Positions 1-8,780 of a stretch of DNA of 64,000 bases are shown piece by piece. Both the position numbers and the translations under genes were made by a program. The stretch's first letter is position 1. Each line of letters begins with the position of its first letter. The notes beneath the pieces are model-generated. The model made no database searches. It saw only the letters and a list, made by a program, of their open reading frames with translations, and was not told the origin of the DNA. The DNA is from Curtobacterium sp. MCJR17_020 (lineage in GTDB: Bacteria; Actinomycetota; Actinomycetes; Actinomycetales; Microbacteriaceae). The stretch spans positions 62,001 through 126,000 of the forward strand of contig NZ_CP126261.1 of assembly GCF_003234365.2 (NCBI RefSeq), read 5' to 3'.

Positions 1-2
1 GG

Positions 3-611
3 GCGACCGTGCTCGTGGTCTGCGCGGACAGCGAGCAGACCGGCTACGACGCCCAGCGCGAGCCGCTCACCGACGAGCAGTGGGCGACGCTGTTCACCAA
101 TTTCGACCGGATCACCGAGGCGGCGGCGGCGGTCGGCGTGACAGCGACCCTGCACCCGCACGTCGGGACCGTCGTCGAGACGAAGGACGACGTCGATGCC
201 GTGCTCGCCGGATCGACGATCCCGTTCTGCTTCGACACCGGACACCTGTTCCTCGGTGGCACGGACCCGGTCCGCTTCGCCGCCGAGCACAGCGACCGCA
301 TCGCGTACATGCACCTCAAGGACGTGTCCCTCGAGGGTGCGCAGCAGGTGGCAAATGGCGAGATCAGCTACTTCGACGCAATCAAGGCGGACCTGCTCTA
401 CCGACCCGTCGGACAGGGCGACGTGGACATCCGCGCGATCCTGACGAGCATGGTAGAAGCCGGCTTCGACGGCTGGATCGTCCTCGAGCAGGACAAGGTC
501 GTGCTCGAGGAGCCCGCTCCCGGGACCGGCCCGATCGAGGACGCCCGTGCGAGCGTCGAGTTCGTCCGCGCCCTCGTCGCCGAGCTCGAGGCCGCCGAGG
601 TCACCCGGTGA
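3..611 (+). CDS. TIM-barrel inosose dehydratase/isomerase-like protein, 5' end outside window
   Basis: C-terminal part of a sugar phosphate isomerase/epimerase (AP endonuclease 2 fold) protein of the IolE/IolH/IolI type, which act on keto-inositol intermediates in the cytoplasm. The frame is open from the window edge, so the true start is not visible. Visible family marks are the strand motif HPHVGT, FCFDTGHL (metal-binding Asp/His) and MHLKD, then a late Glu in VLEQD. The stop overlaps the GTG start of the next gene by two bases, so it belongs to the same operon as the two dehydrogenases. IolE is the best guess from the neighbours; the exact reaction cannot be read from the sequence. Confidence 0.8.
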   Translation, partial: ATVLVVCADSEQTGYDAQREPLTDEQWATLFTNFDRITEAAAAVGVTATLHPHVGTVVETKDDVDAVLAGSTIPFCFDTGHLFLGGTDPVRFAAEHSDRIAYMHLKDVSLEGAQQVANGEISYFDAIKADLLYRPVGQGDVDIRAILTSMVEAGFDGWIVLEQDKVVLEEPAPGTGPIEDARASVEFVRALVAELEAAEVTR

Positions 612-1660
612 GGGTCGGCGTCGCCGGCCTCGGCCGCATCGGCGCGATGCACGCGCGGAACCTCGCCAGGACCCCGGGCGTCGACGAGGTCGTGCTGATC
701 GGCCGCGACGCCGGCCGGACCGAGGGCGTGCGCACCCGGCTCGACGAGCAACGCGGGGCCGAGACCGGCTGGGCGTCGGTGTCGACCACCGTCGAGCCGC
801 TCGCAGACGTCCTGCCCTCGCTCGACGGCGTCCTCGTCGCGGCGGCGACGGACACCCACGCCGACTTGGCCCGCGTCGTCGCGGACTCGCACACCCCGCT
901 CCTGATCGAGAAGCCCCTCGCACTCGGCGTGGACGAGCTCACCGAGCTGTCCCGCGACCTCGACGCGACCGGCACCCCGATCATGGTCGCGTTCCACCGC
1001 CGCTACGACCCGGGCTACCAGCGATTGCGGCAGCACGTCCTCGACGGTGACATCGGCACGCTGCGACTCGTGCAGGCGACCGAGAACGACCACCACGCCC
1101 TGCCGGTGGACTACATACCGCAGTCGCACGGCATGTGGCTCGACCTGCTCGTCCACGACTTCGACATCATCCCGTGGGTCGTCGGCGACCCCGTCGTCGA
1201 GATCTCGATGATCGGGTCCGTCCTGGACGAGCCCGTCTACGGTGACTACCAGGACACCGACACCGCGATGGTGACCCTGCGGTTCGCCTCGGGTGCCGTT
1301 GGCAGCATCGGGGCGCTCCGCCGGAGCGACGCCGGCCAGGACGTCCGGCTCGAGGTCACCGGGACGAACGGCGCGTTCGGCGCGGGCTACGGACCGCGCA
1401 CGCCGATCACGTCGACCGAGCCCGGCGGCATCGCCCCGGCGAACCCGTACGACACCTTCGGCGACCGGTTCGTCCCGGCGTTCGAGGAGGAGATCGCGCA
1501 CTTCGTACGGATGATCCGTGGTGAGTCGGAGAGCCTCACCCCGCCCGCCGCCGGTCTCGTCGCCACCGCACTCGCCGAAGCTGCTGCCGAATCGTTCCAC
1601 ACCGGTCGTCCTGTGCGACCGCGCAGTACCGCGTCGACCATGCGGACCACCACCGCGTAG
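608..1660 (+). CDS. Gfo/Idh/MocA family oxidoreductase, inositol 2-dehydrogenase-like
   Basis: NAD(P)-dependent dehydrogenase of about 350 residues, the usual length for the family. The Rossmann motif GLGRIG is at residues 7-12, the catalytic-lysine motif EKP at 101-103 and HDFD near 183-186. The start is the GTG that overlaps the preceding TGA; the frame is open further upstream, but that part reads as Arg-rich shadow protein without family similarity. It is the first of two dehydrogenases of this family side by side, which suggests that one handles myo-inositol and the other a stereoisomer such as scyllo-inositol. Which does which is not decidable here. Confidence 0.85.
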   Translation: MRVGVAGLGRIGAMHARNLARTPGVDEVVLIGRDAGRTEGVRTRLDEQRGAETGWASVSTTVEPLADVLPSLDGVLVAAATDTHADLARVVADSHTPLLIEKPLALGVDELTELSRDLDATGTPIMVAFHRRYDPGYQRLRQHVLDGDIGTLRLVQATENDHHALPVDYIPQSHGMWLDLLVHDFDIIPWVVGDPVVEISMIGSVLDEPVYGDYQDTDTAMVTLRFASGAVGSIGALRRSDAGQDVRLEVTGTNGAFGAGYGPRTPITSTEPGGIAPANPYDTFGDRFVPAFEEEIAHFVRMIRGESESLTPPAAGLVATALAEAAAESFHTGRPVRPRSTASTMRTTTA

Positions 1661-1691
1661 ACCACGCGACCAACACCACCTGGAGATTGCA

Positions 1692-2702
1692 ATGGCGCAA
1701 CAGATCCGGATCGGCCTCTTCGGCACCGGGCGCATCGGACAGGTCCACGCCATGAGCGTGGCCGCCATCGACGACGCAGAGCTCGCGTGGGTCTGCGACC
1801 CGTTCGTCGAGGGCGCCGAGCGAACGGCCGCCGAGTACGGCGGCGCGGTCAGCACCGACCCGGCCGAGGTATTCGCCTCGGGCGAGGTCGACGCGGTCAT
1901 CATCGCGGCACCGACGGTCACCCACGTCGACCTCATCGACGCCGCGATCGACGCGGGCGTCCCGGTGCTCTGCGAGAAGCCGATCGACCTCGACCTCGAG
2001 CGGGTGGACCGGTTCCGCGCGAAGGCCGCGGCCGCCACCGTCCCGATCGTGCTCGGTTTCAACCGGCGGTTCGACCGACACTTCGCCGAACTACACCGCC
2101 GGGTGAGCGCGGGGGAGATCGGCACGCTGGAGCAGGTCCTCATCACGAGCCGCGACCCCGCCGAGCCACCGGCCGGGTACCTGGCGTCGTCCGGCGGGAT
2201 CTTCCGTGACATGACGATCCACGACCTCGACATGGCGCGCTTCTTCGTGCCGGACATCGTCGAGGTGACCGCCCGTGGCGCGAACACGTTCAGTGCGACG
2301 GCCCGCGAACTCGGCGACTTCGACTCCGCGGTCGTCACCCTCCGCGGTGCGGGCGACGAACTCGTGGTGATCACGAACTCGCGGCACGCGGCGTACGGGT
2401 ACGACCAGCGCTTCGAGGTCTTCGGGTCCGAGGGGCTCCTGCAGGTCGGCAACCAGACCGACACGCTCGTACGGCACTGGGGTGCCGACGCCGTCGAGGC
2501 ACTGGAGCCGTACCAGAACTTCTTCCTGCAGCGGTACGCGGAGGCATACCGGCTCGAGGTCGTCGAGTTCCTGAAGGCGGTGCGGGGCGAACCCTCCCGC
2601 AGCCCCGGGTTCGAGGACGGCCGTGCCGCGCTCGTCCTCGCCGACGCCGCCGACCGGTCGGCCCGCACGGGCGGATCGGTCGCGGTCGACCTGTCGCGAT
2701 GA
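1692..2702 (+). CDS. iolG: Inositol 2-dehydrogenase (Gfo/Idh/MocA family)
   Basis: Oxidises myo-inositol (or a related cyclitol) to the inosose with NAD+. 336 residues: GTGRIG at 11-16 binds the dinucleotide, EKP at 95-97 carries the catalytic lysine, and HDLDM at about 177-181 supplies the Asp/His pair seen in myo-inositol dehydrogenases. The ATG start has GGAG six bases upstream, and everything before it in frame is non-homologous. The last bases overlap the ATG of the next gene (ATGA), indicating translational coupling. The gene symbol rests on family and on the downstream iolB/iolD genes. Confidence 0.85.
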   Translation: MAQQIRIGLFGTGRIGQVHAMSVAAIDDAELAWVCDPFVEGAERTAAEYGGAVSTDPAEVFASGEVDAVIIAAPTVTHVDLIDAAIDAGVPVLCEKPIDLDLERVDRFRAKAAAATVPIVLGFNRRFDRHFAELHRRVSAGEIGTLEQVLITSRDPAEPPAGYLASSGGIFRDMTIHDLDMARFFVPDIVEVTARGANTFSATARELGDFDSAVVTLRGAGDELVVITNSRHAAYGYDQRFEVFGSEGLLQVGNQTDTLVRHWGADAVEALEPYQNFFLQRYAEAYRLEVVEFLKAVRGEPSRSPGFEDGRAALVLADAADRSARTGGSVAVDLSR

Positions 2703-3577
2703 CCGGGATCAGCCACGACCTCGTCGCCACCTGCTGGACGACGTCGGGGACCGCGGTGCCGGACGGCACGTCGGAGCGCAGCTCGTTCTCGGCACGGGAC
2801 CGGGTCAGTGCCGCGGCTGACGCCGGGTTCACCGGGCTCGGGTTCGTCGTCGACGACCTCGAGGTCGTCCGGGACACGATCGGGTTCGACGCGCTCCGGG
2901 CCCATGCCGACCGCCTCGGCATCGGTCACCTCGAGGTCGAGCTCGTCAAGGACTGGTGGCGCGACCCGTCGGACGCGCCGTGGCGTGCCCGATGGGGCCT
3001 GCTCCGCGACGCCGCGCAGGCCTTCGACAGCCCGATGGTGAAGATCGCTCCGCCTCCGGCGCCGACGGTCGCTTCGGTCGAGCCCTACGTCGGACCGTTC
3101 CGCCGGCTGGCCGACGAGGCTGCGGCGATCGGCACGCGACTCGCGCTCGAGCCGCTGCCCTTCGCCGGTATCTCCTCGCTGCCGCAGGGGTCCGAACTGG
3201 TCGGGGCGGTGGACCATCCCCACGCCGGCCTGGTCGTCGACTCCTGGCACGTCTTCCGCGCCGGGACCTCGCTCGACGAGCTCCGACGCACCCTGGACCC
3301 CACGACGGTCGTCGGGGTCGAGGTGAACGACGCGGACGCCCTGCCCGAGGCTGGCCGCACCCTGTTCGAGGACACCCGGGACAACCGGCGCTACCCGGGC
3401 GAGGGCGCGCAGGACGTCGTCGGCTTCTTCCGCACGATGGCCCGGGTCGGCTGGTCCGGCCCGTGGGGCGTCGAGATGCTCTCGATCGAGCACCGCGCGA
3501 AGTCGCTGGCCGACGCCCTGGACGCCGCACGGGACACGACCCTGCGGTGCATCCGGCTCGCTGAAGCCGGGTTCTGA
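2699..3577 (+). CDS. Sugar phosphate isomerase/epimerase (IolH/IolI-like TIM barrel)
   Basis: Cytoplasmic TIM-barrel enzyme of 292 residues in the AP endonuclease 2 superfamily. It shows the expected metal-site pattern: LALEPLPF (Glu), LVVDSWHVF (Asp and His) and VGVEVND, with GVEML close to the end. It starts inside the stop of the upstream dehydrogenase. In inositol clusters such proteins isomerise or epimerise inososes, or process downstream intermediates; that role is inferred from context. About 100 bp separate it from iolB. Confidence 0.8.
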   Translation: MTGISHDLVATCWTTSGTAVPDGTSERSSFSARDRVSAAADAGFTGLGFVVDDLEVVRDTIGFDALRAHADRLGIGHLEVELVKDWWRDPSDAPWRARWGLLRDAAQAFDSPMVKIAPPPAPTVASVEPYVGPFRRLADEAAAIGTRLALEPLPFAGISSLPQGSELVGAVDHPHAGLVVDSWHVFRAGTSLDELRRTLDPTTVVGVEVNDADALPEAGRTLFEDTRDNRRYPGEGAQDVVGFFRTMARVGWSGPWGVEMLSIEHRAKSLADALDAARDTTLRCIRLAEAGF

Positions 3578-3600
3578 TTCGTCTGACCGCTTTTCTCACA

Positions 3601-3617
3601 GCGGACGGTTCGTCCGC
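3601..3617. promoter_or_regulatory. Small hairpin between the isomerase gene and iolB
   Basis: Perfect inverted repeat with 7-bp arms and a 3-nt loop (GCGGACG / CGTCCGC) in the only sizeable gap of the first half of the inositol operon. No T-run follows, so it is not a canonical terminator. It could be an mRNA processing or attenuation element, or an operator for an internal iolB promoter. Confidence 0.4.
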
Positions 3618-3678
3618 CAAGCGAGAACAGCTGTATGCTCTCCCCATCCGAACGCAACGACGCAGAGAGGATCACAAC

Positions 3679-4518
3679 ATGGTCGACCCGCAGGTGCTCA
3701 AGCACGGCGCATGGGACGTCATCACTCCGGAGATCGCCGGTTGGGAGTTCATCACCTTCCAGGTGAAGACCTTCGGCGACGGCGAGACGGTCGAGCTGCC
3801 CGCCGACGGCAACGAGCGGGCGTTCGTGAACCTGCACGGCGACCTCGTCCTCACGGTCGCCGGCGAGGAGTACCGCCTCGGTGGCCGGGACACCGTCTTC
3901 GACGGACTCGGGCACACGCTCTCCGTCCCGCGCGACACCGGAGTGACGATCACCGCCACCCCCGGAGCCGAACTGGCCATCGCGACCGCGTCGGCCACCG
4001 AGCAGCACGAGGTCGTCCTGGTCACGCCGGACGACGTCGGATCCGCCACCCGCGGTGCCGGCAACGCGACGCGGCAGGTCTCCACGCCGATGTCACCCGA
4101 CTTCCCGGCCGACCGCCTGCACATCGTCGAGGTGTGGACCCCGGGCGGCAACTGGTCGAGCTTCCCGCCGCACAAGCACGAGCACGACATCGACGGCGAA
4201 GCGCAGCTGGAGGAGGTCTACTACTACCGTCTCCGCGACCCGGAGAACGGGTGGGCGCTGCAGCGGGTCTACAGCCCGGAGCGTGACTTCGACCTCGACG
4301 TCCCCGTCCGCGACGGCGACATCTGCCTCATCCCCTGGGGGTACCACACCACCGTGGCCGCCCACGACCAGGACCTCTACTACCTGAACGTCCTCGCCGG
4401 CCCGGCGCCGAAGCGCACCCTGCAGGCCGCAGAGGACCCCGCGCTCGCCCCGGCCCGCGCCAAGTGGGAAGCCCTCGGCACCGATCCGCGTGTGCCGTTC
4501 GTCCCCGTCCGCCCCTGA
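3679..4518 (+). CDS. iolB: 5-deoxy-glucuronate isomerase
   Basis: Converts 5-deoxy-D-glucuronate to 2-deoxy-5-keto-D-gluconate, the ring-opened step of inositol breakdown. 279 residues with a bicupin layout; the characteristic IolB block PPHKHEHD (His from about residue 165) followed by EEVYYYR and later WGYHT supplies the metal ligands. A purine-rich AGAGAGGA lies upstream of the ATG. It sits 24 bp before iolD, consistent with one operon. Confidence 0.92.
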   Translation: MVDPQVLKHGAWDVITPEIAGWEFITFQVKTFGDGETVELPADGNERAFVNLHGDLVLTVAGEEYRLGGRDTVFDGLGHTLSVPRDTGVTITATPGAELAIATASATEQHEVVLVTPDDVGSATRGAGNATRQVSTPMSPDFPADRLHIVEVWTPGGNWSSFPPHKHEHDIDGEAQLEEVYYYRLRDPENGWALQRVYSPERDFDLDVPVRDGDICLIPWGYHTTVAAHDQDLYYLNVLAGPAPKRTLQAAEDPALAPARAKWEALGTDPRVPFVPVRP

Positions 4519-4542
4519 CCCACCACGAAAAGGAAGTTCGCA

Positions 4543-6459
4543 ATGGCGCAACACCCTCAGCCGACCCGCCGCCTCACGGTGGGCCAGGCGATCGTCGAGT
4601 TCATGCAGGCCCAGCACGTCGAACGTGACGGGGTGACGCAGTCCTTCTTCGGCGGCGCGTTCGGCATCTTCGGCCACGGCAACGTCGCCGGGCTCGGACA
4701 GGCGCTCCTGCAGTACCAGGACGTGTTCCCCTACTACCAGGGCCGCAACGAGCAGGGCATGGTCCACATCGCGACCGGCTACGCGAAGACGAAGAACCGC
4801 CTCGGCGCGCTGGCCGTCTCGACCTCGATCGGCCCCGGCGCGACCAACATGGTCACCGGTGCCGGTACCGCGACGGTGAACCACATCCCCGTCCTGCTCT
4901 TCCCGTCGGACGCCTTCGCCACCCGGTCCACCGGCGCGGTGCTCCAGCAGCAGGAGCACCCGTACGCGATGGACGTCACAGCGAACGACTCGTTCCGTGC
5001 GGTGTCGCGGTACTTCGACCGGATCAGCCGGCCGGAGCAGCTCCCCTCCGCCCTGCTCGAGGCGATGCGCGTACTGACGAGCCCGGCCGACACCGGCGCC
5101 GTCACCATCGCCCTGCCGCAGGACGTGCAGGCCGAGGCGTTCGACTTCCCGGAGACGCTGTTCTCCGAGCGGGTCTGGCACGTCGCCCGCAACCGTCCCG
5201 ACACCGCGGCGATCCAGCGTGCGGCCGAGCTCATCAAGGGTGCGAAGAAGGCCGTCGTCATCGCCGGTGGTGGCGTCGTGTACTCCGAGGCGACCGAGGA
5301 GCTCGTGCGCTTCGCCGAGTCGACCGGCATCGGCGTCGGCGTGACGCAGGCGGGCAAGGCCGGCATGCCCTGGGACCACCGGCTCGCCCTCGGCGCACTC
5401 GGTTCCTCCGGATCCGCGTACGCCAACGCCATCGCGAACGACGCCGACGTGGTCATCGGCATCGGGACCCGCTACACCGACTTCACGACGGCCTCGAACA
5501 CCATGTTCCAGAACCCCGACGTGGCGTTCGTGAACATCAACGTCGCCGAGATCGACGCGTTCAAGGAGTCCGGCATCCCCCTGGTCGGCGACGCCCGCGA
5601 GACGCTCGCTGAGCTCCGCGCCGCGCTCGACGGCTTCACGCTCGACGCCGACGTCGTGGCCGCGAACGAGCAGGCGGCCGCGGACTGGCGTGCCGAGGTC
5701 GACCGCATCGTCGAGGTCCAGGACAGCCCGACGCTGTCCCAGGCCGAGATGCTCGGGCTCCTCAACGCCTCGGCCGAGCCCGACGACGTCGTGGTCAACG
5801 CCGCAGGCTCGATGCCGGGCGACCTGCACCGCCTGTGGCGTCCGGGCGGCCCGAAGGGCTACGACATCGAGTACGGCAACTCGTGCATGGGTTACGAGGT
5901 CGCCGGTGGCGTGGGGGCACAGCTCGCCGCACCCGAGCGGCGCGTGCACGTGCTCGTCGGTGACGGCTCGTACCTGATGATGTCGCAGGAGATCATGACC
6001 GCGGTGCAGGAGCACCTGCAGATGACCATCGTCATCGTCGACAACTTCGGCTACGGCTCGATCGCTGCACTGTCCGAGACCCTCGGCTCGCAGACGTTCG
6101 GCACCCGCTTCAACGAGCGCGGTGAGGCACTCCGACACGACGGCCGCCGGCTCGAGGTCGACTTCGTCGCCAACGCGGCGAGCTACGGTGCCGAGGTCTT
6201 CTCCGCCGACACCGCGGACACCTTCCGTTCCGCGCTCGACGCGGCCCGTGCACACGACGGCACCAGCGTCGTGTACGTCCGCGTCGACGCCCAGGGTCGC
6301 TTCGGCGGCTCCGGCGCCTGGTGGGACGTGCCGGTCGCCGAGGTCTCGACCCTCGACAGCACGAAGGACGCCCGTGCCACCTACGACGAGCACAAGCGCG
6401 AGCAGCGCCTCTACCTGACGCAGCCCGCACCCCGCGTCCGAGAACTGGAGCACTCATGA
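4543..6459 (+). CDS. iolD: 3D-(3,5/4)-trihydroxycyclohexane-1,2-dione hydrolase
   Basis: ThDP-dependent enzyme that hydrolyses the cyclic dione to 5-deoxy-glucuronate, feeding IolB. 638 residues, normal length. The N-terminal PYR domain has the cofactor-activating Glu (about residue 70, in QGRNEQGM), and the C-terminal PP domain has the ThDP/Mg signature GDGSYLM from about residue 473 followed by IVDNFGYGS. An AAAGGAAG ribosome-binding site precedes the ATG. The stop overlaps the next start as ATGA. Confidence 0.93.
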   Translation: MAQHPQPTRRLTVGQAIVEFMQAQHVERDGVTQSFFGGAFGIFGHGNVAGLGQALLQYQDVFPYYQGRNEQGMVHIATGYAKTKNRLGALAVSTSIGPGATNMVTGAGTATVNHIPVLLFPSDAFATRSTGAVLQQQEHPYAMDVTANDSFRAVSRYFDRISRPEQLPSALLEAMRVLTSPADTGAVTIALPQDVQAEAFDFPETLFSERVWHVARNRPDTAAIQRAAELIKGAKKAVVIAGGGVVYSEATEELVRFAESTGIGVGVTQAGKAGMPWDHRLALGALGSSGSAYANAIANDADVVIGIGTRYTDFTTASNTMFQNPDVAFVNINVAEIDAFKESGIPLVGDARETLAELRAALDGFTLDADVVAANEQAAADWRAEVDRIVEVQDSPTLSQAEMLGLLNASAEPDDVVVNAAGSMPGDLHRLWRPGGPKGYDIEYGNSCMGYEVAGGVGAQLAAPERRVHVLVGDGSYLMMSQEIMTAVQEHLQMTIVIVDNFGYGSIAALSETLGSQTFGTRFNERGEALRHDGRRLEVDFVANAASYGAEVFSADTADTFRSALDAARAHDGTSVVYVRVDAQGRFGGSGAWWDVPVAEVSTLDSTKDARATYDEHKREQRLYLTQPAPRVRELEHS

Positions 6460-7961
6460 CCGACGTGACCGACGTCCGCGACGCCATCGACGCCGTGGAC
6501 TCGACGACCGACCGGGCGAGTATCACCGCCGGCGTCCCCACGGGCCTCCTGATCGGCGGGGTGGAACGCGCAGCGTCCGACGGCGCGACGTTCGACGTTC
6601 ACGACCCCGTGGACGGCAGCGTCATCGCCACCGTCTCGAGCGGGACCCGGAACGACGCCCAGGCGGCCGTCGACGCCGCGGCGGACGCTGCCGCCGGCTG
6701 GGCCGCGACCCCGCCCCGGAAGCGATCCGAGGTGCTGTCGCGGGCGTACGACCTGATGGTCGAGCGCGCCGACTGGTTCGCGCGGCTCATCACGGCGGAG
6801 AACGGCAAGGTCTTCGCCGACGCCCGCGGCGAGGTCCTGTACGCCGCCGAGTTCCTCCGCTGGTACGCGGAAGAGGCCGTCCGGATCCCGGGTGCGCTGC
6901 AGACCGCACCGGGTGGCACGAACAAGATCCTCGTCGAGCACCGTCCGATCGGCATCGCGATCCTCGTCACCCCGTGGAACTTCCCCGCGGCGATGGCGAC
7001 CCGGAAGATCGGACCGGCCCTCGCCGCCGGGTGCACGACGGTCCTGAAGCCGGCGAGCGACACCCCGCTGACCGCCCTGGCGATCGGCGCGCTCTTCGCC
7101 GAGGCGGGCCTGCCGGCCGGTGTCCTCAACGTGCTGCCGAGCCGGTCCTCCGGCACCGTGGTCGAGCAGATGGTGCGCGATCCGCGTGCCCGGAAGCTCT
7201 CGTTCACCGGATCGACCGAAGTGGGCGTGAAGCTCATGAAGCTCGCCGCGGAGTCCGTCGTGAACACGTCGATGGAGCTCGGTGGCAACGCACCCTTCGT
7301 GGTCTTCGACGACGCCGACCTCGACGAGGCGGTCGCCGGCGCCATGATCGCCAAGATGCGGAACGGCGGCGAAGCCTGCACCGCGGCGAACCGCTTCTAC
7401 GTGCAGGAGGGCATCGCCGATGCGTTCTCGGCACGTCTCGCCGAGGCGATGGGCGCGCTCCGGACGGGCGACGGCCTCGACCCGCAGGTCCAGCTCGGCC
7501 CGATGGTGAACGAGACCGCCCGCGACGACATCGCCCGGCTCGTCGACGGCGCGAAGGAGGACGGCGCCACGGTGCTGACCGGCGGAGCGTCCCCGGACGG
7601 CCCCGGCTGGTTCTACCCGGCGACCGTGCTGACCGGGGTGCCGGAGCACGCGCGCATCCTCAAGGAGGAGATCTTCGGGCCGGTCGCGCCCGTGGTCACC
7701 TTCCGCACCGAGGACGACGCCGTCCGGCTCGCGAACGGGACCCCGTTCGGCCTGGTTTCGTACGTGTACACGCAGGACCTCGCTCGGGGCCTGCGGGTCA
7801 GCGGACGGATCGAGTCCGGCATGGTCGGGCTGAACCGTGGTCTGGTGTCCGACCCGGCGGCGCCGTTCGGCGGGATGAAGGAATCGGGCATCGGCCGCGA
7901 GGGCGGCGCCGAGGGGCTCCTGGAGTACATGGAGTCGCAGTACATCGCCGTGAGCTGGTAG
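6456..7961 (+). CDS. NAD(P)-dependent aldehyde dehydrogenase, succinate-semialdehyde type
   Basis: Aldehyde dehydrogenase of about 500 residues. The motifs are complete: TPWNFPAA and KPASDTPLTA (cofactor pocket), FTGSTEVG, catalytic Glu near residue 274 in MELGGNAPF, and catalytic Cys near 308 in GGEACTAANRF. The Cys context is that of GabD-like succinate-semialdehyde dehydrogenases rather than CoA-acylating MmsA/IolA. It is coupled to iolD by an ATGA overlap, so it may replace MmsA in handling malonate semialdehyde; that is inference. The start chosen is the ATG in the overlap. Confidence 0.85.
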   Translation: MTDVTDVRDAIDAVDSTTDRASITAGVPTGLLIGGVERAASDGATFDVHDPVDGSVIATVSSGTRNDAQAAVDAAADAAAGWAATPPRKRSEVLSRAYDLMVERADWFARLITAENGKVFADARGEVLYAAEFLRWYAEEAVRIPGALQTAPGGTNKILVEHRPIGIAILVTPWNFPAAMATRKIGPALAAGCTTVLKPASDTPLTALAIGALFAEAGLPAGVLNVLPSRSSGTVVEQMVRDPRARKLSFTGSTEVGVKLMKLAAESVVNTSMELGGNAPFVVFDDADLDEAVAGAMIAKMRNGGEACTAANRFYVQEGIADAFSARLAEAMGALRTGDGLDPQVQLGPMVNETARDDIARLVDGAKEDGATVLTGGASPDGPGWFYPATVLTGVPEHARILKEEIFGPVAPVVTFRTEDDAVRLANGTPFGLVSYVYTQDLARGLRVSGRIESGMVGLNRGLVSDPAAPFGGMKESGIGREGGAEGLLEYMESQYIAVSW

Positions 7962-8009
7962 CGCTCGCGCCACCGCAGGCCCGGGCCCGCCGACGGCACG
8001 GCGTGCGCG

Positions 8010-8780
8010 TCAGGACAGCGGGGTCGCCAGTTCGCTGGTGGCCCCGCTCCTCAATTCCGCGACGGCCGCACGCGCGGCGTCGGTGAACTCCTGCTGGCGC
8101 TCGCGGACATCGACCGACCGGCCGGCGACCGACAGGCACCCGATCAGCGCCCCATCGGACCCGAGCACGGGGAACGCGAGCGCGCCGATCCCGATCGTGG
8201 CGTCGTCGAGCGACAGTGTGAACCCCTGGGACCGCGTGCGCTCGACGTCCTCGCGGAGCGCGTCGGCGTCGACGATCGTCGCGCTCGTCAGCGGTCGACG
8301 CTCGGGCCCGTCGGCCAGGTACTCGTCGACGTCACGGGCGTACGCGAGCACGAGGCGACCGGCGCCCCCGGCGTACAGTGGCAGAGACCGGCCCGGTGCC
8401 AGGGTGAGGACGCCGATGCCTCGACCGGGCGCCCAGTCGACGCACACGGCCTCGTCGCCGCGCGGCACGGTCAGGAACGCGGTCTGTTCGGTGCGCTCGG
8501 CGAGGTCGTCGAGGATCCGTCGGGCGCCGGACCACTCGGTCATGGCGTCCCGTGCGGCGTCGGCAAGGTGCAACCACTTCACGCTGAGGCGCGCACGGTT
8601 CTCGTCCGTGGTGGTCGCCATCCCGACGGCCCGGAGTCCGTCGATGAACCGGTAGACGCTGGGGCGGGGGAGTCCCGTCGCCTCGGCGAGTTCAGCGGGC
8701 GAGAGGTCCCCCCGCTCGGCGAGGGCCTCGACCACCGCCATCGAGTTGGCGAGCACGCGCATCGGCTTCCGGTCAGCCAC
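8010..8780 (-). CDS. IclR family transcriptional regulator
   Basis: Winged-helix repressor/activator of 256 residues: N-terminal HTH (about residues 5-60) and C-terminal IclR effector domain ending near TIGIGALAFPV...LSVAG. The GTG start at 8780 is preferred because GGAGG lies five bases before it; an ATG at 8810 would overlap the upstream gene by 38 bp and has no clear ribosome-binding site. It overlaps the stop of the upstream IclR gene by 8 bp, so both are co-transcribed towards the inositol operon, with which it converges. Likely regulates the inositol or transketolase genes. Confidence 0.85.
   Translation of the reverse strand: MADRKPMRVLANSMAVVEALAERGDLSPAELAEATGLPRPSVYRFIDGLRAVGMATTTDENRARLSVKWLHLADAARDAMTEWSGARRILDDLAERTEQTAFLTVPRGDEAVCVDWAPGRGIGVLTLAPGRSLPLYAGGAGRLVLAYARDVDEYLADGPERRPLTSATIVDADALREDVERTRSQGFTLSLDDATIGIGALAFPVLGSDGALIGCLSVAGRSVDVRERQQEFTDAARAAVAELRSGATSELATPLS

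Noticed and set aside
398..3493. Very long minus-strand open frame opposite the inositol genes
   Set aside because: High-GC antisense shadow: Arg/Asp/Val-rich with no domain, while the plus strand encodes recognisable enzymes in the same interval.
4093..6453. Long minus-strand open frame opposite iolB/iolD
   Set aside because: Shadow of iolD; composition is typical of antisense high-GC DNA and no family is visible.
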